A DNA stretch of 31,311 nt from Nitrospirota bacterium (lineage in GTDB: Bacteria; Nitrospirota_A; Leptospirillia; Leptospirillales; Leptospirillaceae). The stretch is from assembly GCA_021838765.1 (NCBI GenBank), contig JAKCCY010000019.1:1-31311 (forward strand), given 5' to 3'. Shown one piece after another: positions 24,457 through 31,311 of this stretch (positions within the stretch are counted from its first letter, which is position 1; every line of letters starts with the position of its first letter). The notes beneath the pieces were generated by a model that worked only from the letters and a program-made list of their open reading frames with translations, ran no database searches and had not been told where the DNA came from. A program made the translations under genes and the position numbers.

Positions 24457-24839
24457 GAGATCTCCCCGCTTGCCGGATCGGGCAGAAGCTGGAGGTCCGT
24501 TTTGATCTCTCCGGCCGAAAGCCAGGCTTCAATGGCCAGAATGATCATTCCCGGATACTGGCTATGGGGTTTTAAAATGTCGAATTCGGCATAGCCGCTT
24601 TGATCGTTGTGAAAGATGATTTTCCCGCAGTCCATGCCGGAATCATTTTTCCAGACTCCGATCAGGCTGTCGAGACCACTGTACGGGTCGCGGGACAGGC
24701 TGAAACGGGCTCTACTCCAGTCTGCCACGACCTGTTTTGACGAGGCAACGCCCAGTCGGCTTGCCTTGTCCCGAAGTGCCTGACAAATCCGTTCTCCCTC
24801 GGGGGTGAGTCTCTCGATGGTTTTTTCGAGTGGTTCCAT
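24453..24839 (-). CDS. Conserved-looking protein of unknown function (about 128 aa)
   Basis: Starting at ATG 24839 (GGAGG just upstream, short spacing) the product begins MEPLEKTIERLTPEGERIC. It continues with a helical part and then a compact region, LIGVWKNDSGMDCGKIIF followed by YAEFDILKPHSQYP and a Trp-containing helix AIEAWLSAGEI. The frame is open to 24923, but that would run into the divergent mop-like gene. Two Cys and several aromatic residues are present, but no known metal motif. It is translationally coupled to the 82-aa gene. Its position between SagB-like and molybdenum genes suggests a nif-associated role; the function is not known. Confidence 0.68.
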   Translation of the reverse strand: MEPLEKTIERLTPEGERICQALRDKASRLGVASSKQVVADWSRARFSLSRDPYSGLDSLIGVWKNDSGMDCGKIIFHNDQSGYAEFDILKPHSQYPGMIILAIEAWLSAGEIKTDLQLLPDPASGEIS

Positions 24840-24909
24840 GCATCCTCCGTCGCGGTATTGTTGGAAACATTCATTTACGATTTTTTTATTAAAACACATC
24901 GGAGGTCTT

Positions 24910-25116
24910 ATGAAAACATCCATTCGTAATCATTTGTCTGGCAAAGTTGTCAAAATCATTAAAGGAACCGCGGCATCAGAAATAGAGGTTGAAACAGCGG
25001 CCGGGATCATTTCTTCGGTGATTACCACCAGAAGCCTTGAGGATCTGGCCCTTAAGGTCGGGGATTCGGTTCATGCCAGCATCAAATCGACTGAAGTCGG
25101 CATCGAAAAACCTTAA
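24910..25116 (+). CDS. mop: Molybdopterin/molybdate-binding Mop (TOBE-domain) protein
   Basis: The 68-aa protein begins MKTSIRNHLSGKVVKIIKGT and continues SEIEVETAAGIISSVITTRS, then LALKVGDSVHASIKSTEV. This is the complete single TOBE/Mop domain, a small beta barrel that oligomerises and stores or senses molybdate. ATG 24910 has GGAGG close upstream; the frame is open further left, but that part would overlap the divergent gene. With modD downstream, and nif accessory genes upstream, it most likely supplies molybdenum for the FeMo-cofactor. Confidence 0.88.
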   Translation: MKTSIRNHLSGKVVKIIKGTAASEIEVETAAGIISSVITTRSLEDLALKVGDSVHASIKSTEVGIEKP

Positions 25117-25149
25117 TCCGCCTTCTATTTCCAAAAGTCCATCACCGGA

Positions 25150-25179
25150 TTGGCCGCCTGGAGAGTTTCAGGTGGCCAA
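25150..25179 (+). promoter_or_regulatory. Eleven-pair hairpin between mop and modD
   Basis: TTGGCCGCCTG (25150-25160) and CAGGTGGCCAA (25169-25179) pair along their full length, with one G-U, around an eight-base loop. No T-run follows, so it is not a clear terminator. It lies 62 bases before modD and could be an mRNA control or processing element. Confidence 0.45.
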
Positions 25180-25241
25180 ACGGGATAAAAACCAACTCGA
25201 AACGACAATCGGAGCGTCGACTGGTTTCAGAGACGGAGCGC

Positions 25242-26111
25242 ATGATGCTTTCAGATAAGGCCAAGATTCAGGAATGGTATGAGGAAGATGTCCCCTATGG
25301 AGATCTCACAAGCGAGATTCTGGGGATCGGACAGGAGAAGGCCCGGATCCTTTTCCGTTCCCGTGGAGAATGGGTTGTTTCGGGAACGGAAATCGCGGGA
25401 GATGTTCTGGAACATGCCGGCATCCTGGTGGAATCCCTCATTCCTTCCGGCCAAAAGGGCTCTCCGGATCTCCTGATCCTGTCTGCCCGTGGCCCGGCCG
25501 CCTCGATCCATAAGGCCTGGAGAATCTGCCTGAACCTTCTTGAGTACTCAAGTGGGATCGCGACAAAGGCTTCCCGGCTTCTGGATGCAGCCCGTCTCGT
25601 AAAACCCGGCATTTGCGTCAATGGAACCCGGAAACACCTTCCGGGCCTCCGACGCTTTGCGACCGAAGCCGCAAAGGCCGGAGGCGTTCTTCCCCATCGT
25701 CTTGGTCTTTCCGAATCGATTCTGGTCTTTGATCAACATCTGGTCTTGATCGGAGGGATCAAAACCCTCGCAAACAGGTTAGTCGAGTTCAAATCCAAGG
25801 TTCCGGGCAAAAATATTCTCGTTGAGCTGAAAGGCGGCCCATCTCTCGAAGAAGAGGCCTGTCTTCTGGCCCGCTCCGGGGTTGACGGACTCCAGTTCGA
25901 CAAGGTTCGCCCGGAAGAATTGACCGGTCTTCTCAAAAAGCTTCGTCTCGAGAATCCCAAAATGATTTTTTTTGTCGCGGGTGGGATCGATGAAGACAAT
26001 ATTGGCCAGTATGCAGCCACCGGTGTCGACGCGATCGTGACATCGGCCGTCTACCATGCAACACCCGCCGATATCGGAGCCCAAATCATTCCCTTGGCCG
26101 GAGAATTCTGA
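25242..26111 (+). CDS. modD: ModD, quinolinate phosphoribosyltransferase-like molybdenum utilisation protein
   Basis: The protein (about 289 aa) has the NadC-like fold: DVPYGDLTSEILGIG at the N-terminus, the KAWRICLNLLEYSSGIATKA helix, then KPGICVNGTRKHLPG and AGGVLPHRLGLSESILVF, a motif typical of ModD rather than NadC, and FVAGGIDEDN near the C-terminus. ModD is found in molybdate transport loci; its exact reaction has not been shown. Tandem ATGs at 25242 and 25245 follow GGAG (25235-25238); the second has the better spacing. It is the last gene of the molybdenum group. A housekeeping nadC is the main alternative, but the sequence style and the mop neighbour favour ModD. Confidence 0.85.
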   Translation: MMLSDKAKIQEWYEEDVPYGDLTSEILGIGQEKARILFRSRGEWVVSGTEIAGDVLEHAGILVESLIPSGQKGSPDLLILSARGPAASIHKAWRICLNLLEYSSGIATKASRLLDAARLVKPGICVNGTRKHLPGLRRFATEAAKAGGVLPHRLGLSESILVFDQHLVLIGGIKTLANRLVEFKSKVPGKNILVELKGGPSLEEEACLLARSGVDGLQFDKVRPEELTGLLKKLRLENPKMIFFVAGGIDEDNIGQYAATGVDAIVTSAVYHATPADIGAQIIPLAGEF

Positions 26112-26247
26112 CAAACATCCAAAACGGGACAACCGGATCAAGCCTTTCATCCGTCGGAAGAACCCATCCCCCAATCCATGGTAGACTCAAAGGGAGGTCA
26201 GGCGAGCCTATCGCGTTTCCTATGGTTTGCAGGAAGGAATCCATCCG

Positions 26248-27666
26248 ATGGTCCGGTTTCGTGTATTTTCGTTCATTCTTTTATTCTGCTTCATTTTGTC
26301 CGGCCAATCGGGCGCTGAGCCACAGCCCCCGCCACCTTCCACAGTTTCTGCGACCGCTTCCAGGATCTGGATCTTCCCCCTGACCGGAGCTGTGGGGCCA
26401 CCCATGGCAAACGATCTTCACCGTTGGTTTGAAAAAGCCAAAAAAACGCCACCGGAGCTCATTATCCTCCAGATCGACACCCCTGGAGGCCTCTCCCGGG
26501 CCATGCGATCGATCGTACAGGATATTTTGGCCTCACCTGTCCCTGTCGTCGGATATGTCGCCCCCGGAGGTGCCCGGGCCGCCAGTGCCGGGACCTACAT
26601 CCTCTATGCCTGCCCCTTGGCGGCGATGGCAGAAGGAACCAATGTCGGTTCGGCGACTCCCATTCTGATCGGAGGTTCCCTTCCCCTTTTGCCCGGCAAT
26701 CCTCCAAAAAATCCGGCTCAAAAGAATGCTCCCCCCCAAAAGGGATCCAACTCCGGTGATACCGAGGAAAGAAAAATCGAAAACGATGCGGCTGCCTCGA
26801 TCCGAAGCCTGGCGGAAATGAATGGAAGGAATGCCATCTGGGCGGAAAAGGCCGTCCGTCAGGCCTCCAACCTTTCCGCCCGGGAGGCGCTTTCGGAGCA
26901 TGTCATCAATATGATGGCAGACGATATTCCCCATCTTCTGGCCAACCTTGATGGCAAAACAGTGAAGGTTCATGGGAGAACAGTGACCCTTCACCTCCTT
27001 CCCTTCCGGATACAGAATTTTCACCCGGATTTCAAGGATCAGCTCCTCATGGTCTTGTCCCGGCCGGATCTTGCCTATGTTCTCTTTCTTCTGGGAATCC
27101 TGGGGCTGGCATTCGAGTTTTCCCATCCGGGATTCATCCTCCCGGGATTTCTGGGAGTGGTCTCCTTGCTGCTTGCAGCGTTTGCCTTCATGGTGTTGCC
27201 TGTCAGCTGGGTCGGTCTCCTGCTGATCCTTCTGGGCATTTTCCTCATGGTTTCGGAGGTGATGATCGGAGCTTTTGGGATCCTGGGAATCGCCGGCATT
27301 GTGTCCTTTTTTCTGGGATCCCTTTTCTTGTATCGCCCCACTCTTCCCCGGTCGGAGAATCACCCGACCCTTCCGCTCATTCTTTTTCTTTCGGCCATTG
27401 TCGCCGTTTTTTTTCTGGGAGTTCTCCGTATTGCCGTAAAATCCCGATTCCGACCGGAGATTTCAGGAAAAAAGGCACTGATAGGAGAAAAATGCATATC
27501 GATTGAAGATTTTCAGGGAAAAGGCCGCGTCAAGGTCAACAGTGAGATCTGGTGGGCCACCTCTCCCGTTTCGGTCAAGGAGGGAGATGTGCTTCTCATC
27601 GTGGATGTTTCGGGGCTGACACTTCGTGTCAAGCCGATTCTGGAGGAAAAAACATGTCCAATCTGA
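26248..27666 (+). CDS. nfeD: NfeD-type membrane serine protease
   Basis: The 472-aa protein has a signal peptide (MVRFRVFSFILLFCFILSG) and a ClpP-class protease domain on the periplasmic side. The nucleophile Ser is in GARAASAGTY (about residue 113) and the likely base Lys in WAEKAV (about 201), matching the Ser-Lys dyad of the archaeal 1510-N protease. An insert rich in Pro, Asn and Lys lies at about 150-175. Several membrane helices (about 270-400) and a C-terminal beta domain follow (GEKCISIEDFQGKGRVKVN). ATG 26248 has AGGAAGGA upstream; a TTG at 26227 has none. It overlaps the slipin gene by 13 bases; NfeD cleaves the stomatin partner in the known archaeal pair. Confidence 0.9.
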   Translation: MVRFRVFSFILLFCFILSGQSGAEPQPPPPSTVSATASRIWIFPLTGAVGPPMANDLHRWFEKAKKTPPELIILQIDTPGGLSRAMRSIVQDILASPVPVVGYVAPGGARAASAGTYILYACPLAAMAEGTNVGSATPILIGGSLPLLPGNPPKNPAQKNAPPQKGSNSGDTEERKIENDAAASIRSLAEMNGRNAIWAEKAVRQASNLSAREALSEHVINMMADDIPHLLANLDGKTVKVHGRTVTLHLLPFRIQNFHPDFKDQLLMVLSRPDLAYVLFLLGILGLAFEFSHPGFILPGFLGVVSLLLAAFAFMVLPVSWVGLLLILLGIFLMVSEVMIGAFGILGIAGIVSFFLGSLFLYRPTLPRSENHPTLPLILFLSAIVAVFFLGVLRIAVKSRFRPEISGKKALIGEKCISIEDFQGKGRVKVNSEIWWATSPVSVKEGDVLLIVDVSGLTLRVKPILEEKTCPI

Positions 27667-28439
27667 TTCCGACCATTGTTCTTTTGGGTTTTGCCCTGAC
27701 CATCCTTTCACGATCGGTCAGGGTGCTGAGGGAATATGAACGAGGGGTTGTCTTTGTTCTGGGACGCTTCTGGAAGGTCAAGGGTCCTGGACTTGTCCTT
27801 CTGTTGCCGGTCGTGCAGCAGATGGTCAAGGTCGGACTTCGGACCGTCGTCATGGATATTCCAAGCCAGGATGTCATCTCAAAGGATAATGTCTCCGTCA
27901 AGGTCAGCGCTGTCGTCTACTTTCGGGTGATGGACCCCAAACTGGCCATCATTGCCGTTGAGAACTATGAAAATGCGATCAACCAGCTTTCCCAGACCAC
28001 ACTTCGTTCGGTTCTGGGGCAGCATGACCTCGATGAGATGCTGGCATCAAGAAACCAGCTGAATGCCGATATCCAGACGATTTTAGACGAACATACCGAT
28101 GCGTGGGGAATCAAGGTCTCAAATGTCGAGATCAAGCGGGTTGACCTTGACGAGAGCATGATCCGGGCCATTGCCCGCCAGGCGGAAGCCGAAAGGGAAA
28201 GACGGGCCAAAGTGATTTATGCAGACGGAGAGCTTCAGGCCTCCGGAAAATTTCTGGATGCAGCCGAAATCCTGTCAAAGGTCCCCGAGGCCATGCAACT
28301 CCGATATCTTCAGACGTTAAGCCAGATTGCGAGCGACAGGACCTCGACCATTGTCTTTCCCTTTCCGCTGGAGATGTTCAGGGAATTCATGAAAAAGACG
28401 GAACCGGACGGGCAGAGCAAACTTCCTCCCGACCCTTGA
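27654..28439 (+). CDS. Slipin/stomatin-family (SPFH) membrane protein
   Basis: The 261-aa protein begins with one membrane segment (MSNLIPTIVLLGFALTILS). It continues with the SPFH domain: REYERGVVFVLGRFWKVKG, VVMDIPSQDVISKDNVSV, VSAVVYFRV, and TTLRSVLGQHDLDEMLASR. A charged helix follows (ARQAEAERERRAKVIYADGE). Slipins form membrane microdomain scaffolds and are substrates or partners of NfeD. ATG 27654 has GGAGG seven bases upstream, inside the end of nfeD; the frame is open to 27552, but that start would sit deep inside nfeD. Confidence 0.93.
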   Translation: MSNLIPTIVLLGFALTILSRSVRVLREYERGVVFVLGRFWKVKGPGLVLLLPVVQQMVKVGLRTVVMDIPSQDVISKDNVSVKVSAVVYFRVMDPKLAIIAVENYENAINQLSQTTLRSVLGQHDLDEMLASRNQLNADIQTILDEHTDAWGIKVSNVEIKRVDLDESMIRAIARQAEAERERRAKVIYADGELQASGKFLDAAEILSKVPEAMQLRYLQTLSQIASDRTSTIVFPFPLEMFREFMKKTEPDGQSKLPPDP

Positions 28440-28760
28440 AGATCCCTCAACCGTGGGGTGGCCAAAAAGGTTGCAGGGCGGAGAAAAGACCGGAGACGAG
28501 CGAATCGGGTGTTTTCGACTGTCGGGTCGAACCCGGACGAATCCCTTTCCCTCTTCTCGGTCCCGGGAGACTCGCCACTGATCCCGTTAAAGAATAGAAA
28601 AAAAATCAATGGCCCAAGAAATGTTCTGGCAAAAAGACTTTTGCGGAAACATCCTTCTGAAAAGAGTCTCCATACTCCTTCCGGACCGGACATACCGGAC
28701 AATTCATTGGCTCTAAAACCGAGCCCGTCCACTTGTCTCTCACAGAAAAATTCCCGAACC
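28440..28760. other. Gap of about 320 bases without a convincing gene
   Basis: Open frames exist on both strands here (28458-28829 plus, 28310-28822 minus), but neither has recognisable domains, a convincing ribosome site or protein-like composition. I see no RNA gene and no clear terminator for the slipin transcript. Confidence 0.5.
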
Positions 28761-28788
28761 TTGACAACTCCCCTCGGGGTGGTACTGT
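28761..28788 (+). promoter_or_regulatory. Promoter of the 34-aa membrane microprotein
   Basis: A perfect TTGACA (28761-28766), 16 bases, then TACTGT (28783-28788) preceded by TGG, an extended -10. The spacer contains a small dyad, CCCC-TC-GGGG. Transcription would start about 30 bases before the coding ATG at 28826, giving a short leader with a strong SD. Confidence 0.5.
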
Positions 28789-28825
28789 CTAAACAGGTCC
28801 ACTTCCAAAGAGAAGGAGGCATGTC

Positions 28826-28930
28826 ATGAGAGACTACATCTGGCTTTTATTGGCGTTTGCCATTATGACCGTCACTTTTATCATCATGAAACTGGAAGCC
28901 AATAGCCCGAGAAGGCATCTCCACAAATAA
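28826..28930 (+). CDS. 34-aa single-helix membrane microprotein
   Basis: ATG 28826 follows AAGGAGG (28813-28819) at six bases, the strongest ribosome site in this part of the window, and a TTGACA promoter lies just upstream. The peptide MRDYIWLLLAFAIMTVTFII then MKLEANSPRRHLHK is one membrane helix with a basic cytoplasmic-type tail. No family is recognised. It stands alone between the slipin and SDR genes, and a hairpin follows at 28949. Single-helix proteins of this size often bind and modulate larger membrane complexes, but no partner is indicated here. Confidence 0.6.
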   Translation: MRDYIWLLLAFAIMTVTFIIMKLEANSPRRHLHK

Positions 28931-29237
28931 GGTCCTTAACCCGTAAGAGAGCCGGTGATAGGACGAACCGCCCGCAGGCCGGCTCCTCTGAAGCGTGTTT
29001 TTGGGGTTTCAGGCGGCACCCCATCTGTTTTGGGTTCTTAGCTGGGAGTTGCGTGTTTTTTCAGCCGCAAGTTTTTTCTTGAAGGTTATGGAAGCTTCTC
29101 TCCGTTCTCCCTGAGGGGGAAATCCGGCCGGGTCGTTTGCCTTCGCTCTTGACCGGTCTCTTTTGACGCCATCTTTGATCCCGGGTTATCCTGAGCATCT
29201 TTATAATATTGCAAACCGAATCTTTGAGGGGGGTCGT
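28931..29237 (+). other. Intergenic stretch with two hairpins and a TATAAT box
   Basis: GAGCCGG (28949-28955) pairs with CCGGCTC (28979-28985), extended outward by AGA/TCT across a bulged base. GGGGT (29003-29007) pairs with ACCCC (29018-29022), followed by a weak T-rich run. These may end the microprotein transcript. TATAAT at 29202-29207 lies about 30 bases before the SDR start, without a clear -35. No tRNA or ORF is supported. Confidence 0.4.
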
Positions 29238-29981
29238 GTGCGTCCAAAAATCGCAATCGTGACAGGAGCTTCATCCGGCATTGGCGAAGCAACGGCGAGA
29301 GCTCTTTCCCAAGCTGGCTACCACGTCATTCTGGGGGCCAGGAGAGTGGATCGGCTCCAGAAACTGGCACTGGAGATTTCCGGTGAGGGATATGTCCTTG
29401 ATGTTTCCGATTCCGATTCCGTCCAGAATTTTCTGGATCGGTTGCCCGAAAGGATCGATCTTCTGGTCAACAACGCCGGCGGGGCTCTCGGGCTCGATCC
29501 GGTCGTCTCTGCCGATGAAGAAAAATGGGTAGAGATGTTCCAGTCCAATGTCATGGGAACGCTCAGGATGACAAAAGGAGTCTTTCCACTTCTGGAGCGC
29601 TCTGGTGACGGGAGCCATGTCATCAATATCGGCTCTATCGCCGCATGGGAGACCTATCTTGGGGGAGCCGGGTATACGGCGGCAAAACACGCTCTCCGGG
29701 CGATCACCGAGACCATGCGGCTCGAATGGCTTGGCCTTCCTGTTCGCGTCACGGAAATCGACCCGGGTCTTGTCGATACGGAATTTTCGATCGTGAGATT
29801 TTCAGGAGATGAAACGAGAGCCAGAAAGGTCTACGAGGGAATGACCCCCCTTTCAGCCCGGGATATCGCCGAAGCCGTTGTCTGGGCGGCGCTCAGGCCA
29901 CCCCATGTCAACATCGACCAGATCCTGATCCGGCCAAGGGATCAGGCCCGTGCCGACAAGGTTTCAAGGGCGTCTTCCTGA
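29238..29981 (+). CDS. Short-chain dehydrogenase/reductase (classical SDR)
   Basis: The 247-aa oxidoreductase has TGASSGIG (dinucleotide-binding), NNAGGALG (strand-4 motif), the Ser of INIGSIAAW and the YTAAK catalytic Tyr/Lys, then IDPGLVDTEFS. An Arg in GARRVDR after the second strand favours NADP(H). The overall pattern and length are like YdfG-type serine/3-hydroxy acid dehydrogenases; the substrate is not certain. GTG 29238 follows GAGGGGGG and gives the normal N-terminus VRPKIAIVTGAS; the frame is open to 29163, but that part has no good ribosome site and is not family-like. It converges on the next gene. Confidence 0.88.
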   Translation: MRPKIAIVTGASSGIGEATARALSQAGYHVILGARRVDRLQKLALEISGEGYVLDVSDSDSVQNFLDRLPERIDLLVNNAGGALGLDPVVSADEEKWVEMFQSNVMGTLRMTKGVFPLLERSGDGSHVINIGSIAAWETYLGGAGYTAAKHALRAITETMRLEWLGLPVRVTEIDPGLVDTEFSIVRFSGDETRARKVYEGMTPLSARDIAEAVVWAALRPPHVNIDQILIRPRDQARADKVSRASS

Positions 29982-30017
29982 TTTTTGGGAGTGGATCAAA
30001 ACATTCAGGTCTCGAGG

Positions 30018-31311
30018 TTAAAAAGCCCTTTTCTCTGTGACCTGACGGGCGAGATTGTCGAGTTTTTCATGCAGGAGATCCGAGATCCCCAGAAGTCTCT
30101 GGAACTCAACCTTTGCAAGGGTGGTATTGCCTTCGGAAAGTCGCTTGAAAATGCGCCTCGAAGAAGCATGGATCCTGTCATGAATGGGTTCAATCTCGAA
30201 AAATCCGCCCAAATGCGAATAGCGACTTTTCCCGGAATGGTAATACCATTTTCCAAAACGACACTCCCCGGTCTCCATCTCCGGTTCTGGATCGATCTTC
30301 GATGAACCCTCGACCATCTGACGCACTTCCTCTACCCATCTTCTATGATCGATCTGGGCGTAAAGAAGCGTAAGATCCTCGCGGGTCCAGATGGTGCGTG
30401 TCGCTTTTTGCCAAAGAGGATCGGGGGACCAGCCCCGGACCCATGATGCGACCTTGTCGGCCGGCATAGGCCGGCTGATGGCATAGCCCTGCATCTGGTG
30501 GCATCCGATCTGGGCCAGGATGGTTCCTGTCTGGAGCGATTCCACTCCTTCTGCTGTCACCTCGCGCTGGAAGGTATTCGAAAGAGAGGTGATCGCCTCC
30601 ACAAGAGCCAGATCATTGATATTTTCATGGATATTGCGAACGAAACTCTGGTCGATCTTGATGGTTTTTGCCGGCAATTTCTGAAGATATGTCAGGGAGG
30701 AGTGGCCGGTTCCAAAATCGTCAAGCGTGAAACGTATTCCCAACCGGAGGGCCTCCTCCATGACGGGAACCACTTTGTCCAGATTCTCGAGAGCGGCTGA
30801 CTCGACGATCTCAAGATCGATCATATCGGGGGGAACTTCAGGAAAATGTTGGAGGCAGGCGATGAGATCCTCGATAAAATGGCCATTCTCCAGATGGCGC
30901 GGAGAAATATTGATTCCGACTCTGAAGTCCAGCCCCTGAGACCTCCAGAGACGCGCCTGCACCAAGGCGGAGTGCATGACAAACTTGCCGACGGGTGTGG
31001 CAAGATCGGAGTTTTCCACCAACGGCATGAAAGAGCCGGGAAAAAGCAGCCCCTCTTCCGGGTGTTGCCAGCGGATCAGCGCCTCCATCCCGATGACCAT
31101 CCCCCGGGAAATATCGACCTGAGGCTGATAATGAAGAAGGAATTCCCCGTTGGCGATTCCTTCCATGATCCGGTCAATCTGGGGAGACTGGGCTATCTCC
31201 TTGTCGATTTTTGTAAAATTCGCGACGTACCAGAAAATTTCACCTTTATGATTGCGAACGGCACTGATGGAAATTCTTTGAAGGTAGAGTTCCCCGTTTT
31301 TTTTTCCGGTT
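30018..31311 (-). CDS. PAS-EAL-CZB c-di-GMP phosphodiesterase-like protein (N-terminus beyond window)
   Basis: The frame runs from the window edge to a TAA at 30018. Visible order: end of a PAS domain (ISISAVRNHKGEIFWYVANF), a short linker, and an EAL domain with GMEALIRW, INISPRHLENG, the DDFGTGHSS metal site, KTIKIDQSF and TAEGVES. No GGDEF lies between PAS and EAL. The C-terminus is a chemoreceptor zinc-binding (CZB) domain: DHRRWVEE, ECRFGKWYY, and PIHDRIHASS supply the His/Cys zinc ligands. The key EAL residues are all seen, so c-di-GMP hydrolysis is likely, controlled by the PAS ligand and zinc or oxidants such as hypochlorite sensed by CZB. Confidence 0.9.
   Translation of the reverse strand, partial: TGKKNGELYLQRISISAVRNHKGEIFWYVANFTKIDKEIAQSPQIDRIMEGIANGEFLLHYQPQVDISRGMVIGMEALIRWQHPEEGLLFPGSFMPLVENSDLATPVGKFVMHSALVQARLWRSQGLDFRVGINISPRHLENGHFIEDLIACLQHFPEVPPDMIDLEIVESAALENLDKVVPVMEEALRLGIRFTLDDFGTGHSSLTYLQKLPAKTIKIDQSFVRNIHENINDLALVEAITSLSNTFQREVTAEGVESLQTGTILAQIGCHQMQGYAISRPMPADKVASWVRGWSPDPLWQKATRTIWTREDLTLLYAQIDHRRWVEEVRQMVEGSSKIDPEPEMETGECRFGKWYYHSGKSRYSHLGGFFEIEPIHDRIHASSRRIFKRLSEGNTTLAKVEFQRLLGISDLLHEKLDNLARQVTEKRAF

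Noticed and set aside
28310..28829. Overlapping open frames of 123 aa (plus) and 170 aa (minus) after the slipin gene
   Set aside because: Low-complexity, no domain, no good ribosome site. The plus frame also runs through the promoter and SD of the 34-aa gene.
1..31311. CRISPR arrays or complete insertion sequences
   Set aside because: No regularly spaced repeat-spacer pattern and no transposase-like frame were seen anywhere in the window.

Overview
This looks like a chromosomal segment of a Gram-negative, diazotrophic bacterium. It encodes an outer-membrane porin and signal peptides, Shine-Dalgarno (SD) sites are strong throughout, and nitrogen-fixation and molybdenum accessory genes are present. 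The gene set, protein style and moderate GC suggest Nitrospirota, perhaps Leptospirillum-like. That placement comes from memory of such gene sets, not from a search, and is tentative.

Left edge (1-1850): the right end of an integrated element. It has the N-terminal part of a tyrosine integrase on the minus strand, paired 9-bp direct repeats upstream of it, and a 3' tRNA-Arg(CCT) fragment that looks like an attachment-site copy. Beyond that lies a decayed toxin module, a zeta-type kinase gene with two frameshifts plus its small upstream partner, then gene-poor sequence with a second, degenerate tRNA T-arm-like copy.

Potassium region (1849-16227): on the minus strand, a stand-alone protein made of two consecutive KdpD sensor+USP units without membrane or kinase parts, followed by a metallophosphoesterase. 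Divergently, a small exported protein and then an ATPase operon in the order kdpB, unknown 28-aa membrane microprotein, kdpF, kdpA, kdpC. This continues into an outer-membrane beta-barrel porin, an APC-type permease with a USP-like tail, a membrane HisKA histidine kinase and a LuxR/NarL-type response regulator. No full-length KdpD or OmpR-type KdpE is present in the window. The locus therefore appears to be a K+ acquisition unit spanning outer and inner membranes, with sensor, kinase and regulator on three separate polypeptides.

Middle (16253-21200): a PA0069-type radical SAM protein, a terminator, a convergent 1006-aa PAS-PAS-GAF-PAS-GGDEF-EAL protein, and a gene-free stretch of about 820 bases rich in perfect inverted repeats, which may be a structured leader.

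Nitrogen-fixation accessory region (21201-26111): nifZ-like, a TPR-like protein, an ArsC/Spx-like nitrogenase-associated protein, and a double-domain SagB/nitroreductase-like protein. Two overlapping unknown genes lie on the minus strand, then a molybdopterin-binding (Mop/TOBE) protein and modD.

Right part (26248-31311): an nfeD-slipin pair, a 34-aa membrane microprotein with its own promoter, a short-chain dehydrogenase, and on the minus strand a PAS-EAL-CZB c-di-GMP protein cut by the window edge. Two large c-di-GMP proteins in 31 kb point to strong second-messenger control.
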